Source: Daphnia carinata (Eukaryota > Arthropoda > Branchiopoda > Diplostraca > Daphniidae). Taken from it: a stretch of 64,000 nucleotides of DNA. The notes beneath the pieces are model-generated. The model searched no databases. It saw nothing but the letters and a program-made list of their open reading frames with translations, and had not been told where the DNA came from. The position numbers and the translations under genes are program-made. Positions 13,401-25,100 of this stretch are shown in pieces. Each line of letters starts with the position of its first letter. Within the stretch, counting starts at the first letter, position 1. The stretch lies in contig NC_081333.1 of the NCBI RefSeq assembly GCF_022539665.2, positions 992,001-1,056,000 on the forward strand. The letters are read 5' to 3'.

Positions 13401-16400
13401 TCGTCAAGAATATCCTCGGCAAAAAGGGAGGTTAAACAAAAAAGAAAAGAATAGATTGATTGTCTAACCTAGAACTGTTGAAGGGAAATACAGCGGGTTC
13501 CCCGTGCTGCATGCTATATAAAATCTAACTATAGTTTAAACGATTCAGATATTTATTATTCAATTGAATGGTAGATAAAATATCAGCAGTAGGAGAGTAT
13601 ATGTATATATATATCGAGAGTTTGTTTTTTTGTTTTTTTGTTTTTCGCAACCTTAGAGGAAAAAAAAGCAAAGACAGAGAGCGAACGTACATGTAACCAG
13701 GGCGATAACCGGGTTAGTGAACGACATTGAACATAAATTAATCGGCCGGAACGGTCGACAGTTGAAATATACTCGGTCGTCGCTTCTTAGATCTAAAGAG
13801 TCATAAATTGTCACCAATGAATGCGAGGGCCCAGTGCGTGGAAAATATAGGACTCACGTCTAAGCAGGTAGTGCGCAATAAAATATATGTACGCACATAC
13901 GAATGGAAACGGTCCAGCGACAAGCCTCTGTACCTCGATTGCGTCTTGCAAACAAAAGAAAAGGATTGTTTTCATGCTTTGAGGGTATAAAACTCTGCTG
14001 CGATGGCCCCGCCCTAATTTTATCAGGAAATTAGAGGGCGGAAACACAACGACAAATGGTCGATGCTATCCTCCCGCCTCTGTTGATTGATTATACGATG
14101 CAAACATTGTACCAAAAGGAGATTTGATATTACGTAAGGATGTGTGTCTTGAAGACGTTGATCCTTGGCTGATGGTATTACCTGAAATTACTAAAATTAT
14201 GTCAAAAAGCTCTTATGACAACCACTTACTACGTACTAAGTTTAATATAGTAAGAGCTTGCCAAAACGAAAATCGTAAGGTCTTTAGGGAGGTTTAATCT
14301 CAGCTGAGATGTCTCATTGATATAGTCGCAATTCAACCAGAATCCATATTTTATTTTAATTTTAAAGATATGTTTGTAAACCTCTTTAGGCGATGAAACG
14401 TATTCGATATACTAATAGTGCTTATGTTCTGCACTTGAAATTTCCAAGTACCGCGTGCGGGATTGTGCAACGTGCGCAGCTCGTCGGAGAGTATCGAACC
14501 TTATCTGAAACCCAGATACTGGAGCGCTTTTCGAAGAATATGAAACTTAGGTTACTTGAGATTTTATCAATTTGTTTACATTCGTGGACGACGCATTGAG
14601 ATTCGACAACAAATGAATTATGGTGGGCAGCTTACATGCAATAGGGTTTCTGGAATTGCTAATCTCAATTTACCCGCTTAAGCAAAAAAAAAAAAAAAAA
14701 AAATGAAACTCAACAATTGAAAATTTCATGCTGTATTAATGTAAGGCCATTCGCAGTAACCTCATAATAAACATGTTCGTGACATCAGCTACCTACTAAA
14801 CAGAAAACTGAAAACGTTCTTCCTAAAGAGTAATATTCCACACGCGCTGCTGTTCGCATTTGCTTTTCACTCTGGATCTTCATCCAACCTCCGTTTAATT
14901 AACGCCCCAAAGAAAGAAATTTACACCAGCAAAATATTCATTAGGAAAGATAAGCTTCTGTAGTTCCATGTTATATAACACACAATTCTTCTTCACGAAG
15001 AGGTGTAAGCGCATGAGAGAAAGCAAAATTGCCTGTCAGAGTAGTATCTTACACCCCACATTTTGGGAGGTAGAAAAAATAAGAAATAATACGAAACTTC
15101 AAAGCAAACAGAAGGGCTTTTCGGAAGAACTTTTTATGATAAAATAATAATTATCTATAGCCCTATGGCGTTCTATTTGTATATACAGTATAGGGCTAGA
15201 ATTACAGTGTTTCGTGCCCGTCGAAGTAGACTGTCTTGGGTTCTGTTAGCGATACATGGGTGCGTATACCGCCATCGTGCTATATCTTGTGATTGGTGGT
15301 ATGGATGCGACTATATAAAGTGATGGCCGTAGGGTTCACGCGTATTGTTTGGCTTCTCCTCTTGGTTTTTTCGTTCTTTATCCATCGTTCGCTTAGGCGG
15401 CTTTATCACGGCCACCGAACAAGAAAAGCACAAACATCAACTTCTGTTTAAATATACACTCTAATTGAAATAGTTCAAGTCCGCAGAGATTCCTACTTGC
15501 ACACAGAGCAAGACAAAAAGAAATTACACAGCTTGAGAGAATAAACTAGCTTTCTTAATTGTGCCGCATCACTTCAAAAATGACCCAACTCCCCAAAATC
15601 ACCTTCACTGTAGGCGCTAAATAAATCCAAACAAGACAGCAAAAAAAAAGTGGTTGTTACATAACAAGTGGAAAAAAAAAGAATAAGTATTTAGATAACA
15701 GTCTAGATTTCAAGTTGTTCGTGACGTAGAAAAGGCCAACCAATAAAAAAAGGCAACTCACAGCGAGGCGTCCGCAAATAGTTTGCCTTGTTATTATGCT
15801 AGACAAGTCCATGTGTGTAGCTGAATAGGAGCGTGTCTTCTCGCGACAGTTTTGCAGCGCACTCCAGATAGGATTGCGACAAATCTCAAAGCTCTAAGGC
15901 AAAAGCAAAGAAGGCGGTGACCGATATCGGTGCTGTCTTCGAATTGGATCACAGACGCTATAGCAATTTCTAAATAGGCACTTTGACATTTGAGACGTGT
16001 ACTCGGTAACCTGCAACCATAGCAAATTGATACCAACCTAGCCTGAATTCATTTTTCCTTACGCGATAAAACAAAGACTCTTCACGTAACGTTCACTATG
16101 CGCAGCTCATTTTGGGTGGCATTGGGCCGGATTGTTCGAGAAACGTGCAATTCCATCACTGCTTCTTGCGCACATCGATAGGTGTACTAAAAATTCCACG
16201 AATTCATCGATCGTGGTTGGTATATTCCACCATAACAGTTTTTTCTTTCACTTTAAGCCTATTGAAGGCTTACGTGTACAGTTACATTTCCAAAAAAGCG
16301 CATCCACAGGTGTAGCGATTGGTCACCAACGTTCATGGGGACTTCCATTAAACCCATTTTCAAACGTATCACAATCCCGGGATGGCAATTGCACAACCTT

Positions 16401-18855
16401 CATCGATAACAAGGTGTGAAGAGGCTTATAATCAAGCTATCAAATATAAACTTGGCTAGTGTTGAAAATGCAATAGAGCATTGTCCCGCACGCCCTGAGA
16501 AACCAATACAATTGAGTCACCAATAACAATGACCGAATGGCCCTCGTATACGCAACCGATTGTTGAATTCTTTATGGGTCAGTATTACATTGTTTCATCA
16601 CTCAAGTCTTTGGCCAGAGAGAATGTCGCGAATAACTGATTGTAGCTCTCGAACAAGTTGAAACAGTACGAAACCTTTGTTTTTCAAATAATTCTGCCGA
16701 TGAAGGAGGTTCAAAGAGTGGGACGTTAATTGATTTCTTTTATACGCCCTAGCGTGATTTTCCACTTATGTTGTCAAGGGAATTTGTGATGAACATTCTA
16801 TATACTCTTGTGATCGGCTTGTGTTTTCGTAGTTGCAAGCTGCGCAAAACAAATCCGACGCGGCCCAAAAACTGTCTGTTGCCAAGTGTGTCGCCAATCT
16901 GTCCAACTGATTCAATTTGGACTTGTTTCTTAGCAAACATGATCATATTCTTTTATATATATATATACATATTATTATTATTGTCGCATCAAACGACAGT
17001 ACGTTATTTTTTTTTTTTTTTGTTCCTCTTTTCCGGAAAAGTATCGGTACACATTATTGAATCTTGTTACCACTATAAATGGTGCAGCTATGCGATTTAG
17101 TTGTATTTCTCTTAGACAAAACATATCGAATTGTATACGAATGTGCATCTCGATATGTGTATAGATGTCGGGGGGTTTTCGGCTTTATAACAATTGCTGG
17201 CGAACGTCACATCTTATTTTATTTTTTTAACGTGCCATCTTGATATTGTGCAGCCATGGCACACACAATCGTGAACACAGGGACGGAGATTGTAGAATCG
17301 TCTACTTGTCGGCATCGACGAAATAACAAGTTCTCCCTTTTTTTTTCTTATTCTTCAAAGGTCCTTATACTTCGCTTGTCTTGTTTTCAAAACACGTTCT
17401 TCTGTCTACTAGTTTTTTATGCACGGGACGAGGGTGTTGTGGACTTTTGCCAGCGAGAAATGTCTCTCGCTACGATTGGTCAAACACTTATCATCACGTA
17501 GGCTTCAACTTTTGCTGTGTCATCGAATTCGCATCAGCATTTTTGAAAAATTGAAGACCATCCCGCCATAGAATTTCGAAGCAGAACACGAACCCAGTGA
17601 CATTTCTAACGCGGTTAAGCAATTTCAATCAAATTTTTATTGTTGTTGTGTAATAATCAATGGCGACAGGAAGACGTAGAATAATTTACAGTTCGCAATC
17701 ACGAGCGTTACAGTCTTATTTGAATATTTGGCAGTTCAAATCATGCAAATCGATCTGAGGTGACAACGGGTATTTCTTTGATAAATGAACTGAAAATACT
17801 CGTCCCTATGTGTTATCAGGGGATGCGGCCAGTGAATAAAGTATAACCAGCGTCTGACGTTTGTTGAATAACAACGTCTCGTAAATTCAGATTAACTCAC
17901 GAAAAAAAAAATTAAATGTGACATTCTCGGAGGCCAGTCATTGAAGAGTCTGTTTTTAATCCAGCCACAGAGTATATACTGTATATGAGGTCAACTGGTA
18001 TGTTTATATGATAGTCTATGTGAAGAATGTGTCCATTCTGCACAGACTCAAAAGGAAAGAGTAAAATCAATGTTTTCACGATATACTTTTCTCCGTAGTT
18101 TTGCGCTGAGGAGATCGGTGAAAAGCATTGCGAAATAGACAATGCAGTTACCAAACTGGGTACATTTGAAAACACACTCATTTCGTAATAAAGAAAAATA
18201 TTTTTTTTAAAGATGGGAAAATTCATTTGCAAGGAAAGCTTTCACTTTTGTAAACGTACACTGATAATAATGATGTCAACGATCGCTGGGTCTTTTCCAT
18301 TTTTATCAGAGGAAAACATGAACGAGTGAAAATGAAGTGAACGAAGACATTTTTAGCCATGAATTTTATGTATGCACGCTGTCGGGTCGATCGACGTATA
18401 CGCTCGTACGCGTAGCCTAGAGATATGACACTTGAACAGCCAACATAATTTTCCTTGTCTGCGGTCGATTAAATGCTGAAGCACCAAACAGCGACTGCAC
18501 ACAGTTTCATTCTGTCTGAATAAGCGCGGCTATTCTTCGCGATTTTAAATTCCACAAAAAATAAAAGGAAAAACGAATCCCAAAGCACGAAATTTACGTA
18601 TGAGAACAGAATAATCATCATGGCATTACACACGAATTCAGTGTGGTACCCCTCCCCCCCCGTCGTAAAAGTCCAACGAATCCATTTTTGAAAGGGAAAA
18701 AAACATAAAAAATCTACTGTTTTACCTCTGATTGTGAAAGAAGGCTTTCCTTGCGCCATACAGTAGGTAATCCAGGTGAAAGCAAATGTTACCACCAGTG
18801 TAACTTTCTTGAGTCTCGCCTCCGGTGGTAGCGCACTTTTACTCGCTTTAAACAT
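4444..18855 (-). CDS. dpr: Dpr-family two-Ig-domain cell-surface protein, complete, 7 coding exons
   Basis: Coding exons in transcript order are 18726-18855, 8895-9283, 6957-7107, 6824-6883, 6082-6129, 5759-6013 and 4444-4592. All have GT/AG borders and matching phases, giving 1182 nt and 393 aa. The start at 18855 has an in-frame TAA just upstream. Residues 1-43 carry a basic start and a hydrophobic signal or anchor segment. A polar linker runs to about 145. Ig1 shows Cys164, Trp176 (LSWIRQRD) and Cys226 (YECQVNTEPKINW, a dpr hallmark). Ig2 shows Cys267, Trp282 and Cys328 (DGGNYTC). The C-terminus starts GEHPAAMQ and ends with a hydrophobic segment suited to a membrane or GPI anchor. Dpr proteins bind DIP partners to match neurons; the founding fly member affects salt taste. 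The family is clear, but I cannot assign the paralogue. Confidence 0.93.
4593..5758 (-). other. dpr last intron (1.2 kb)
   Basis: Intron between the second Ig exon and the C-terminal anchor exon, with GTAAG donor at its high-coordinate end and AG acceptor just above 4592. It is AT-rich, and no nested gene or repeat was recognised. The open frames at 4567-4833 and 5611-5817 are on the opposite strand without splice support. Confidence 0.7.
7108..8894 (-). other. dpr intron splitting the first Ig domain (1.8 kb)
   Basis: This intron interrupts Ig1 in phase 0 between the RLLGDRM and LSWIRQRD segments. It contains AT-rich sequence with short pyrimidine and adenine runs. A 152-codon minus-strand open frame at 8190-8648 has no recognisable product and lies within the intron, so I do not call it a gene. 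Confidence 0.7.
9284..18725 (-). other. Large first coding intron of the dpr gene (9.4 kb)
   Basis: A phase-1 intron joining the signal-peptide exon to the linker/Ig1 exon. The donor is GTAAAA after ...SFTIR and the acceptor is ctgtctAG before the PMTLVW segment. I found no nested gene, only low-complexity patches: an AAAT run near 9338, a CAA run near 11840, a GTTTTTTT run near 13625 and a TA run near 16955. A large 5' intron could house enhancers, but nothing specific was recognised. Confidence 0.65.
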
Positions 18856-21800
18856 ATTTTCCGTTTTTTACGTTGGTTCAAGTTTCTTTCTTTCCTTTCC
18901 AACTGGAAAGCCCGCACTTTTTTTCTTTTTTTTTTGGGAAGAAGGTTAAATTTACTTTTAACACACTGACATGTCACTAGATTTTGTGTGTGTTCACGCG
19001 TGTGTGTGCCCGTCTAGTCAATAAACAAGACGTCGCTCTCGTCGTATTCTTTCAATTTCCTCTTTCTCACTTTGGACGTATAGTGGACGCGCAGAATGTT
19101 TACAGCGTCCGTCAGGGCCGCCGTGCAGGTACTACGTGAAACGGCCAATTTTCTCGCCTTTTGCTGGCCCGTCACATGTTGAGCGCGATAGATTTGCTTG
19201 CGACAACCAGTCAGCAGCTGCTGCGGCAGACACAGGATTTCCAGGGTTAAGGCCGTTTGATCACTTGCCACTTTTCCCGCAGCTGTTGCCAGTGTCAAAG
19301 AACGATCATAATCGATGTTCTTCTAATCCTATCATTCATCCATCGACCACAAAAAGAATACAAACATAAATGCAATCGCCTTTTCAATGGCTCTTTGCCT
19401 TCATCCCCAATATTGGGTTTCCAATATTGAAGTTTTAAATGAAATATCTCTCTCTGAAATTCTCACAGCACCCGGAAGGATCGTACTAGAAAACACTTCG
19501 AATGACGGTACAATCTTAAAATCGAATTTTATTTTTATTACTATTTTTTTCAATAGCCTAGCGATGGCACACACGAACGAGTTCACTTTGGCGTGAACGT
19601 GATAGCGTTTCGCTGTAAAGAGGCCAGTAGCACAATCAGAACTGAGTTAGACGAGCCGACTGCTTCTGCTGCGAAGCTGTAGCGCATAAATGGCGAGCGC
19701 AAGCGCTCTCAATGTTTCATTTTTTTTTTAAATATTTTATTTTTTTTTTTTTTTCAGTAAGGACCCAACTAAAGCTGCAATATAAGTTTCTTGAGCCTAC
19801 GTGGACGATGACTTCGTTATGTAATTGACATGTAAGTTTATGTGCAGCAAAGAAGAAAAGGCTGGCGGCGTTCTGTGTCTAGCTGGCTCGGAAAACAACA
19901 TCACATCAGCTGATATGGAAGCCAGAAACGATGAGCTTATTTTCGTGAAGGCTATATACACACACGCACACAACACATGGAGAGAAAATAGGTTCGGACA
20001 TTGCGAACATGGTGGGCAAAACCTGGGCGTCAGCTCAAGCTGGCTCTGGCATTTCATAAGAAAGTATCTTGATGAAGTTCAAGACGCAGACGACTATATC
20101 AAAGGAAAGCAATTCCATCGTGTCTCAAGTGCCGCCTTACTTGATGTTGAAGCACAAGGTGGATCCTGACAATTTCTCATTTCCTTTCTTTTCCCTTTTT
20201 TTTTTTGTTAGGCAAACTTAGGATCCATAAGATATTTGGTTCCTGTTGCTGAATGAGTAATGTATACGGATCGCAGAGCATCTCGGGTTCTATATTTATA
20301 CGTACTGAGAAAGTTTAACACGTCGGTAATCATGGGCTTGTCTGTATCTTGTTTATGTGACTAAAATGAACCTTTGATGATTTCGTGGAAAACTCTTAGC
20401 CTTCGCACCTTCTTATTGGAGAAACTTTTATGATTCGTGCTGCACCGTGGCTGCGCTGCTATGCGTGCATTTATGCAGTTGCTTAATATGTCAATAATCG
20501 AATTTAGCTTATTATACCCTTTGGTACGGTGTCAAATAAAAACTAGATAGCGTTAAATACAGACGTGTGTAGACGGGGGAAAGAATATCAAATTATATGA
20601 TTTCGTATGTGTTCGCTATAAACAGACCATCAGCATTCATAAGCCATTATTTAGTTTGCGCGCACTTGTGTGGAATGTCGTTAACGGGACACGTTTACGT
20701 GCAATTTCGTGCGTCCCAGCGACAGGTCGTTTTTAGTCCCACCAGCTGACCCCTATTTAAACTGTACGAATATCGAAAAAAATTATGCAAATTGCGAGTA
20801 GAAACAATTCATTATTCATAATCAATTAAGATTTATAATTTCTTTGCTGTAAATTAAAAGACTAAACTGACTCAAACTCAGGGGAACGTTCTTGTTAATC
20901 TGGTGTTACGCGATTCTCGGCTGTACTGCACCCCGCTGGCAATATATGATAACCCGAGTGGATTCCAAAAGTCAATCAATCAAAATAGCCATGCCATATA
21001 TAGCTGCGCACACGTACCGAAGTCAACATCAACGGCGGTGAGAGTAGCAGCAGGCGGAGACAGTGTGCGGTAAGGCCGCAGCTTTAATCTCGTCTTGCAG
21101 CCACTTGATCTCTCAACGTCACCGTGTACAAAACTAATAGGATAGAACAGCTAATTATTAATTATGTTTTCGGCTCGAATGAGATCCATTTGAAAATAAT
21201 TCGTCAGGACTAAAAGATCGCTATAAAAGCAATAATAAAAATACAACTATGGCGACCTCTCCGACATCATCGACTGGGTACGGCGTGTTAATGAATTGCG
21301 TCTTAATTAAAACGTTAACTTAATGGATGATATCATTTTTATACGATTGATTTCAATTCGCGTTTTTCTCTCACATCTAATTATTCAAGAATTAAGAATG
21401 TCGAAATCCACAGTGCCAATGCTTGTTATAGTAAAGCGCACATACTTGAGCTCAGTTGTTTCCTTTTGTCATTGCTGTTCGCCGTGCCAATGCAATCTGC
21501 TAGATCGTTGGAACAAACAAACACAGACAATAAGCAATCGCGGACTTTTGCGCACTTGTTCGTGATCAACTGCCCTCCTGCACTCACTGTGTACCATTGA
21601 CTTGCAATTACAGATGTTTATTCCATTTCTCAATTCAAGCAATGACAAAGGCATAATTATTTTCGTCCTCAGCACGTTGTGCACTTTCAGCGTTTTCTAT
21701 TAAGTGTGCACATCGATGCATCCAGTGGCACGTAATTGTTTTTTTTGAAAAAGCCACTCGAATTTTTCGCAATTGAAAGGAAGCAGACGGTTATTATTCG

Positions 21801-22917
21801 TCCACTATTATTGACGTTTTCACGCTCAAATAGAATGATGTTTATTTTAAATAATTTAGAATTTCATTCGCACCCCACGCAGTCACCAATTAGCATAGAA
21901 AGAGGCTGCCATAAAAAAAAGGCACCGTTGCTTTCTTATTTTCTGTTCTAAGAACGTCTGATTATACTTGTGTTTTGCAAGGGCTTCGTATTCTATGCTG
22001 AAATGGCGCTACGTATGCATAGTACATAAGATGCTTGTGTGTCATGGCGTTTCGGCGAACCAACGTCCACTAGACGATTTTGCCATTTGTCCGATTGCTT
22101 GCGTTCAGAAGGCCTGTGTGCTACTTCCAATATCCTATATTTTATATATTGCGCCTGACATATATCAATAGAAGCATCGAGTGGGGATCCAAAGATAAGC
22201 ACTATCATTTGCTAGAGGGCATGCGACATATACCAATCGCAAACATAATAGGTGAACGGGATCTACTGTATATATCGTGACTACGACAAATAACAAGAGC
22301 GACATTAAAATGGGAAGCCCATCATTTTGGGCCAACTTTGTTTTTTTTTTCCCTTATCTTCCTTCTTGGAAGACCAGTTCTGTGGCTTTTGTAAGTCGCC
22401 ATTATATACAACACTAAGCCTTTACCATCACAATGCGAAAAAAAAAAGGAAAAGAGATAGCAAACTGTTATGTATATACTGTATACAATAATAAATGATC
22501 TGCTTAGTTTTAGCATCGTTGTGCTACGAGTCACGCCGAACACGCGCATGTTTATCGACTATACCTCACGAATGAAATATATATGTGCAAACACAGCCAG
22601 CAGCTTTTGCGGGTACATAACAGGTAGTTTTATATATGGTACGAACTCGATTGAAAGGCTGACACAACCGATCTTATGATGCAATGAATTGTTGTCGCAT
22701 CTCTGACAAACGTCGCATGTCGCATTCTCTCTATTCACTGAGTACTTTTACGTCTTTCGTTGTTTCTTTTCCTGCTTTCAAATTGAATTTGTTCCCGAAC
22801 AATGTTCTTGCATCACAGGCAATGCTAAACAAAAGAGCTGGCAGGAAACGGCGTACAGACTTGGCATTCGGAATCTATCTTCAGTGTATGACAAGTTAGA
22901 GGTCTACCAAAAGTCTG

Positions 22918-22931
22918 GTTACCATGGTAAC
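22918..22931. promoter_or_regulatory. Perfect palindromic X-box (candidate RFX binding site)
   Basis: GTTACCATGGTAAC is a perfect 14-bp palindrome (16 bp with flanking G/C) and matches the RFX X-box pattern GTNNCCATGGNNAC. It lies about 4 kb upstream of the dpr start codon in otherwise featureless DNA. RFX factors drive genes of ciliated sensory neurons in insects and nematodes. The match is seen directly; function is inferred. Confidence 0.5.
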
Positions 22932-22985
22932 CCCATGCTAATATAGAAATTAGCATACATTTTCGTGGTGTGTGTACCTTGTAAG

Positions 22986-22999
22986 GTAGCCATGGTAGC
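22986..22999. promoter_or_regulatory. Second X-box-like palindrome
   Basis: GTAGCCATGGTAGC shares the CCATGG core with the perfect X-box 55 bp away but has AGC where the consensus has AAC. As a near-match it is weaker evidence, but the pairing of two such sites is notable. Confidence 0.3.
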
Positions 23000-24860
23000 G
23001 CCATCGCATAAGCAGACGGACTTGCGCTCTTGTTTTATTTATTTTTATTTGATGCCGTCGACATTGATCTCATCAGCTTGTATAACCTACAGCTCTTTTA
23101 TCTCAAAGTTAGCTTCTTTTTTCTTTTCTTTTTGCGTTTGAAAGTAGCTGTATGGGAATTGGCCTGTGAAACCGACCGTCTCCTGGGTGTAGTATACCTT
23201 CTGAGCTGCGACGGTTGAAGCTTCTTTCGTTCATTTTAAACACACAGAGACACAGACAAAAAAAAAACAAACAAAAACAGGCAAACAGAAGAAAGAGGAA
23301 GTCGGCTGAATTGTTCAATATGCAAGGAACGAGCTTTAGCTCCTCTTCTCTCTTGATGGTTTGATGGCAGATGCAAATTTCCTTGATTTGCACACAGCTG
23401 CAGGGGTTAGGAAGGTTTCTGCCCTTTCTCTTGCCATCATCGCATATACAATGTTATTTCGCTGTGCGCCATCCTAAAGTAAATAAATGAATAAAAAAAA
23501 AAAAAAAAAAAAAAAATAAATAAATAAGATGCAGCCCCCGCCCCCGCCCCAATCAGCCAAAGTCGGGCTCATCCGCCGGGGAGTCTTAAAGAGCTATGGC
23601 AAGTGTTTTACAAGGAAATGGCGACGTACAAATGATTTCTCAACTGCCAGTGAGGCAGTTGCGTTTGATGCGCCAAGGGCGCAGAAAGGTCGCTTCCTCT
23701 ATTGCACACACACGTTGATATAAGTTCGTGTAAGTCTCTACAATATGTTGCACGCCATTCACGCACCCTCCTACTTTTTTTTTTATCGGTTTTCTCTCTT
23801 TCGCTCACTCTCTTCGACACCGCGAATGTTATACGTGGCCGACCTGATGTATATAGGACTACGTATTCGGTAAAGAAACCCAGGCAGAGGGCCTCAGGTA
23901 CATATATACATTTTTAAAGCCTCGCTTGCTGTGGGCAATATATCCTATAAGTCAACAGTCACTACGTGAGCTTAAAAGTGTCTTGTCTTTGTGGTCCGTT
24001 GTTTTTCTTTTCTTTCAAAGTTTGCAGGGCATTATTGGGAGCAGTAAGTACAACGAGATGTAACCGGAGATGTTGACTGGGATTCCGTGCTCTGCAGTCG
24101 TATATAAAGCGTGTTAGACTTGAGGCTGGAATTATGTGCATAGAGACATATACGAACCGACGTGTACTTGGTTTAGCATTATAGCTTGGACATCTCATGT
24201 TTCATCAACAAATAGGCAAGTTTTCCGTTGAGGCTAGGACTGCGAAGAAATGTTAGGTAAAAAAAAAAAAAAAAAGACGGTGGACGGGGAGCGCACTCTA
24301 TCTGATTTGTAGAATTGATGGACACGTTAAAAGCCGTCTGTCTTGGCCGTTGGTATGTCGCGGCACACAAAGATCCTTTTGCATTTCAATTTTCCGTTTC
24401 AGCGATTTTTATCGATTTGAAAGTTCAATGCGAATAGCATTAAACTGCGTAGCTGATGTACTGTTGTTTCACTTCGAAATAGATTCAAAAATTTAGTTTG
24501 AACCGGTTTTGAAATCTCTTCGTCGCACATCACGGGTAGATAACAACTCGTTTTCAACCGTACTACGTGAGTAATCGATGATTAACGACTAATTACACGT
24601 CTGAAAATAGAAGGACCCTTACTTCCATTATTCCAAGTGTGCACAAACTACAAATGTACATATAGCAATCGATAAATATAGTAGCCTAACCTGTATAACA
24701 AAGAGGAGTTTCTAATCAAAAGTTTGATGGCGAAAACACGCACATTTCCCATTGGGCTGTATCCCATATCATATCATATTCAAAAGCCAAAAATCCTGAA
24801 AAGGCTTTTCCACCTTTTCATTGGAAGGCAACTCATCGGACGGGATTTGCCGTTCGTGAC

Positions 24861-24866
24861 TTTATT
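24861..24866 (-). terminator. Candidate poly(A) signal of the family-31 glycosidase gene
   Basis: TTTATT on the plus strand reads AATAAA on the minus strand, about 235 bases downstream of the glycosidase stop codon. It is the first canonical hexamer I noticed there. No transcript data support it. Confidence 0.4.
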
Positions 24867-25100
24867 TTTTTAAAATGAAAATGCGTATAAAGGTCATTCC
24901 CTCCCAAAGGTGCTTCTTTTTTCATATTTCACGTGCCTTGTCATAACATAACGCATCAATTTCTGCACGTACACGGATTAAATCGAGGAACTCTTGAATC
25001 AAATGTATTGTAAAGAAGAATTTAGAAAAAAAAAGGAAATCAAACAAACAGCGTGCGACGTCATAACGTCGTCAAGTTAAGCAGATGGTTGTATATTCAA

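Larger units (their letters stand above)
18856..25100. other. Intergenic region between the dpr 5' end and the glycosidase 3' end
   Basis: No supported coding gene. It should contain the dpr promoter and any non-coding 5' exons. A relatively GC-rich block at 19014-19300 carries a 94-codon minus-strand frame and might be 5' UTR. The clearest signals are two X-box-like palindromes at 22918-22999. A poly(A) tract lies at 23493-23515. The 3' UTR of the glycosidase gene enters from 25100 downward. Confidence 0.55.

Noticed and set aside
19014-19298. Separate minus-strand gene of 94 codons
   Set aside because: No recognisable product. Its position just upstream of the dpr start codon makes a non-coding 5' exon at least as likely, and no clear splice pair was seen.
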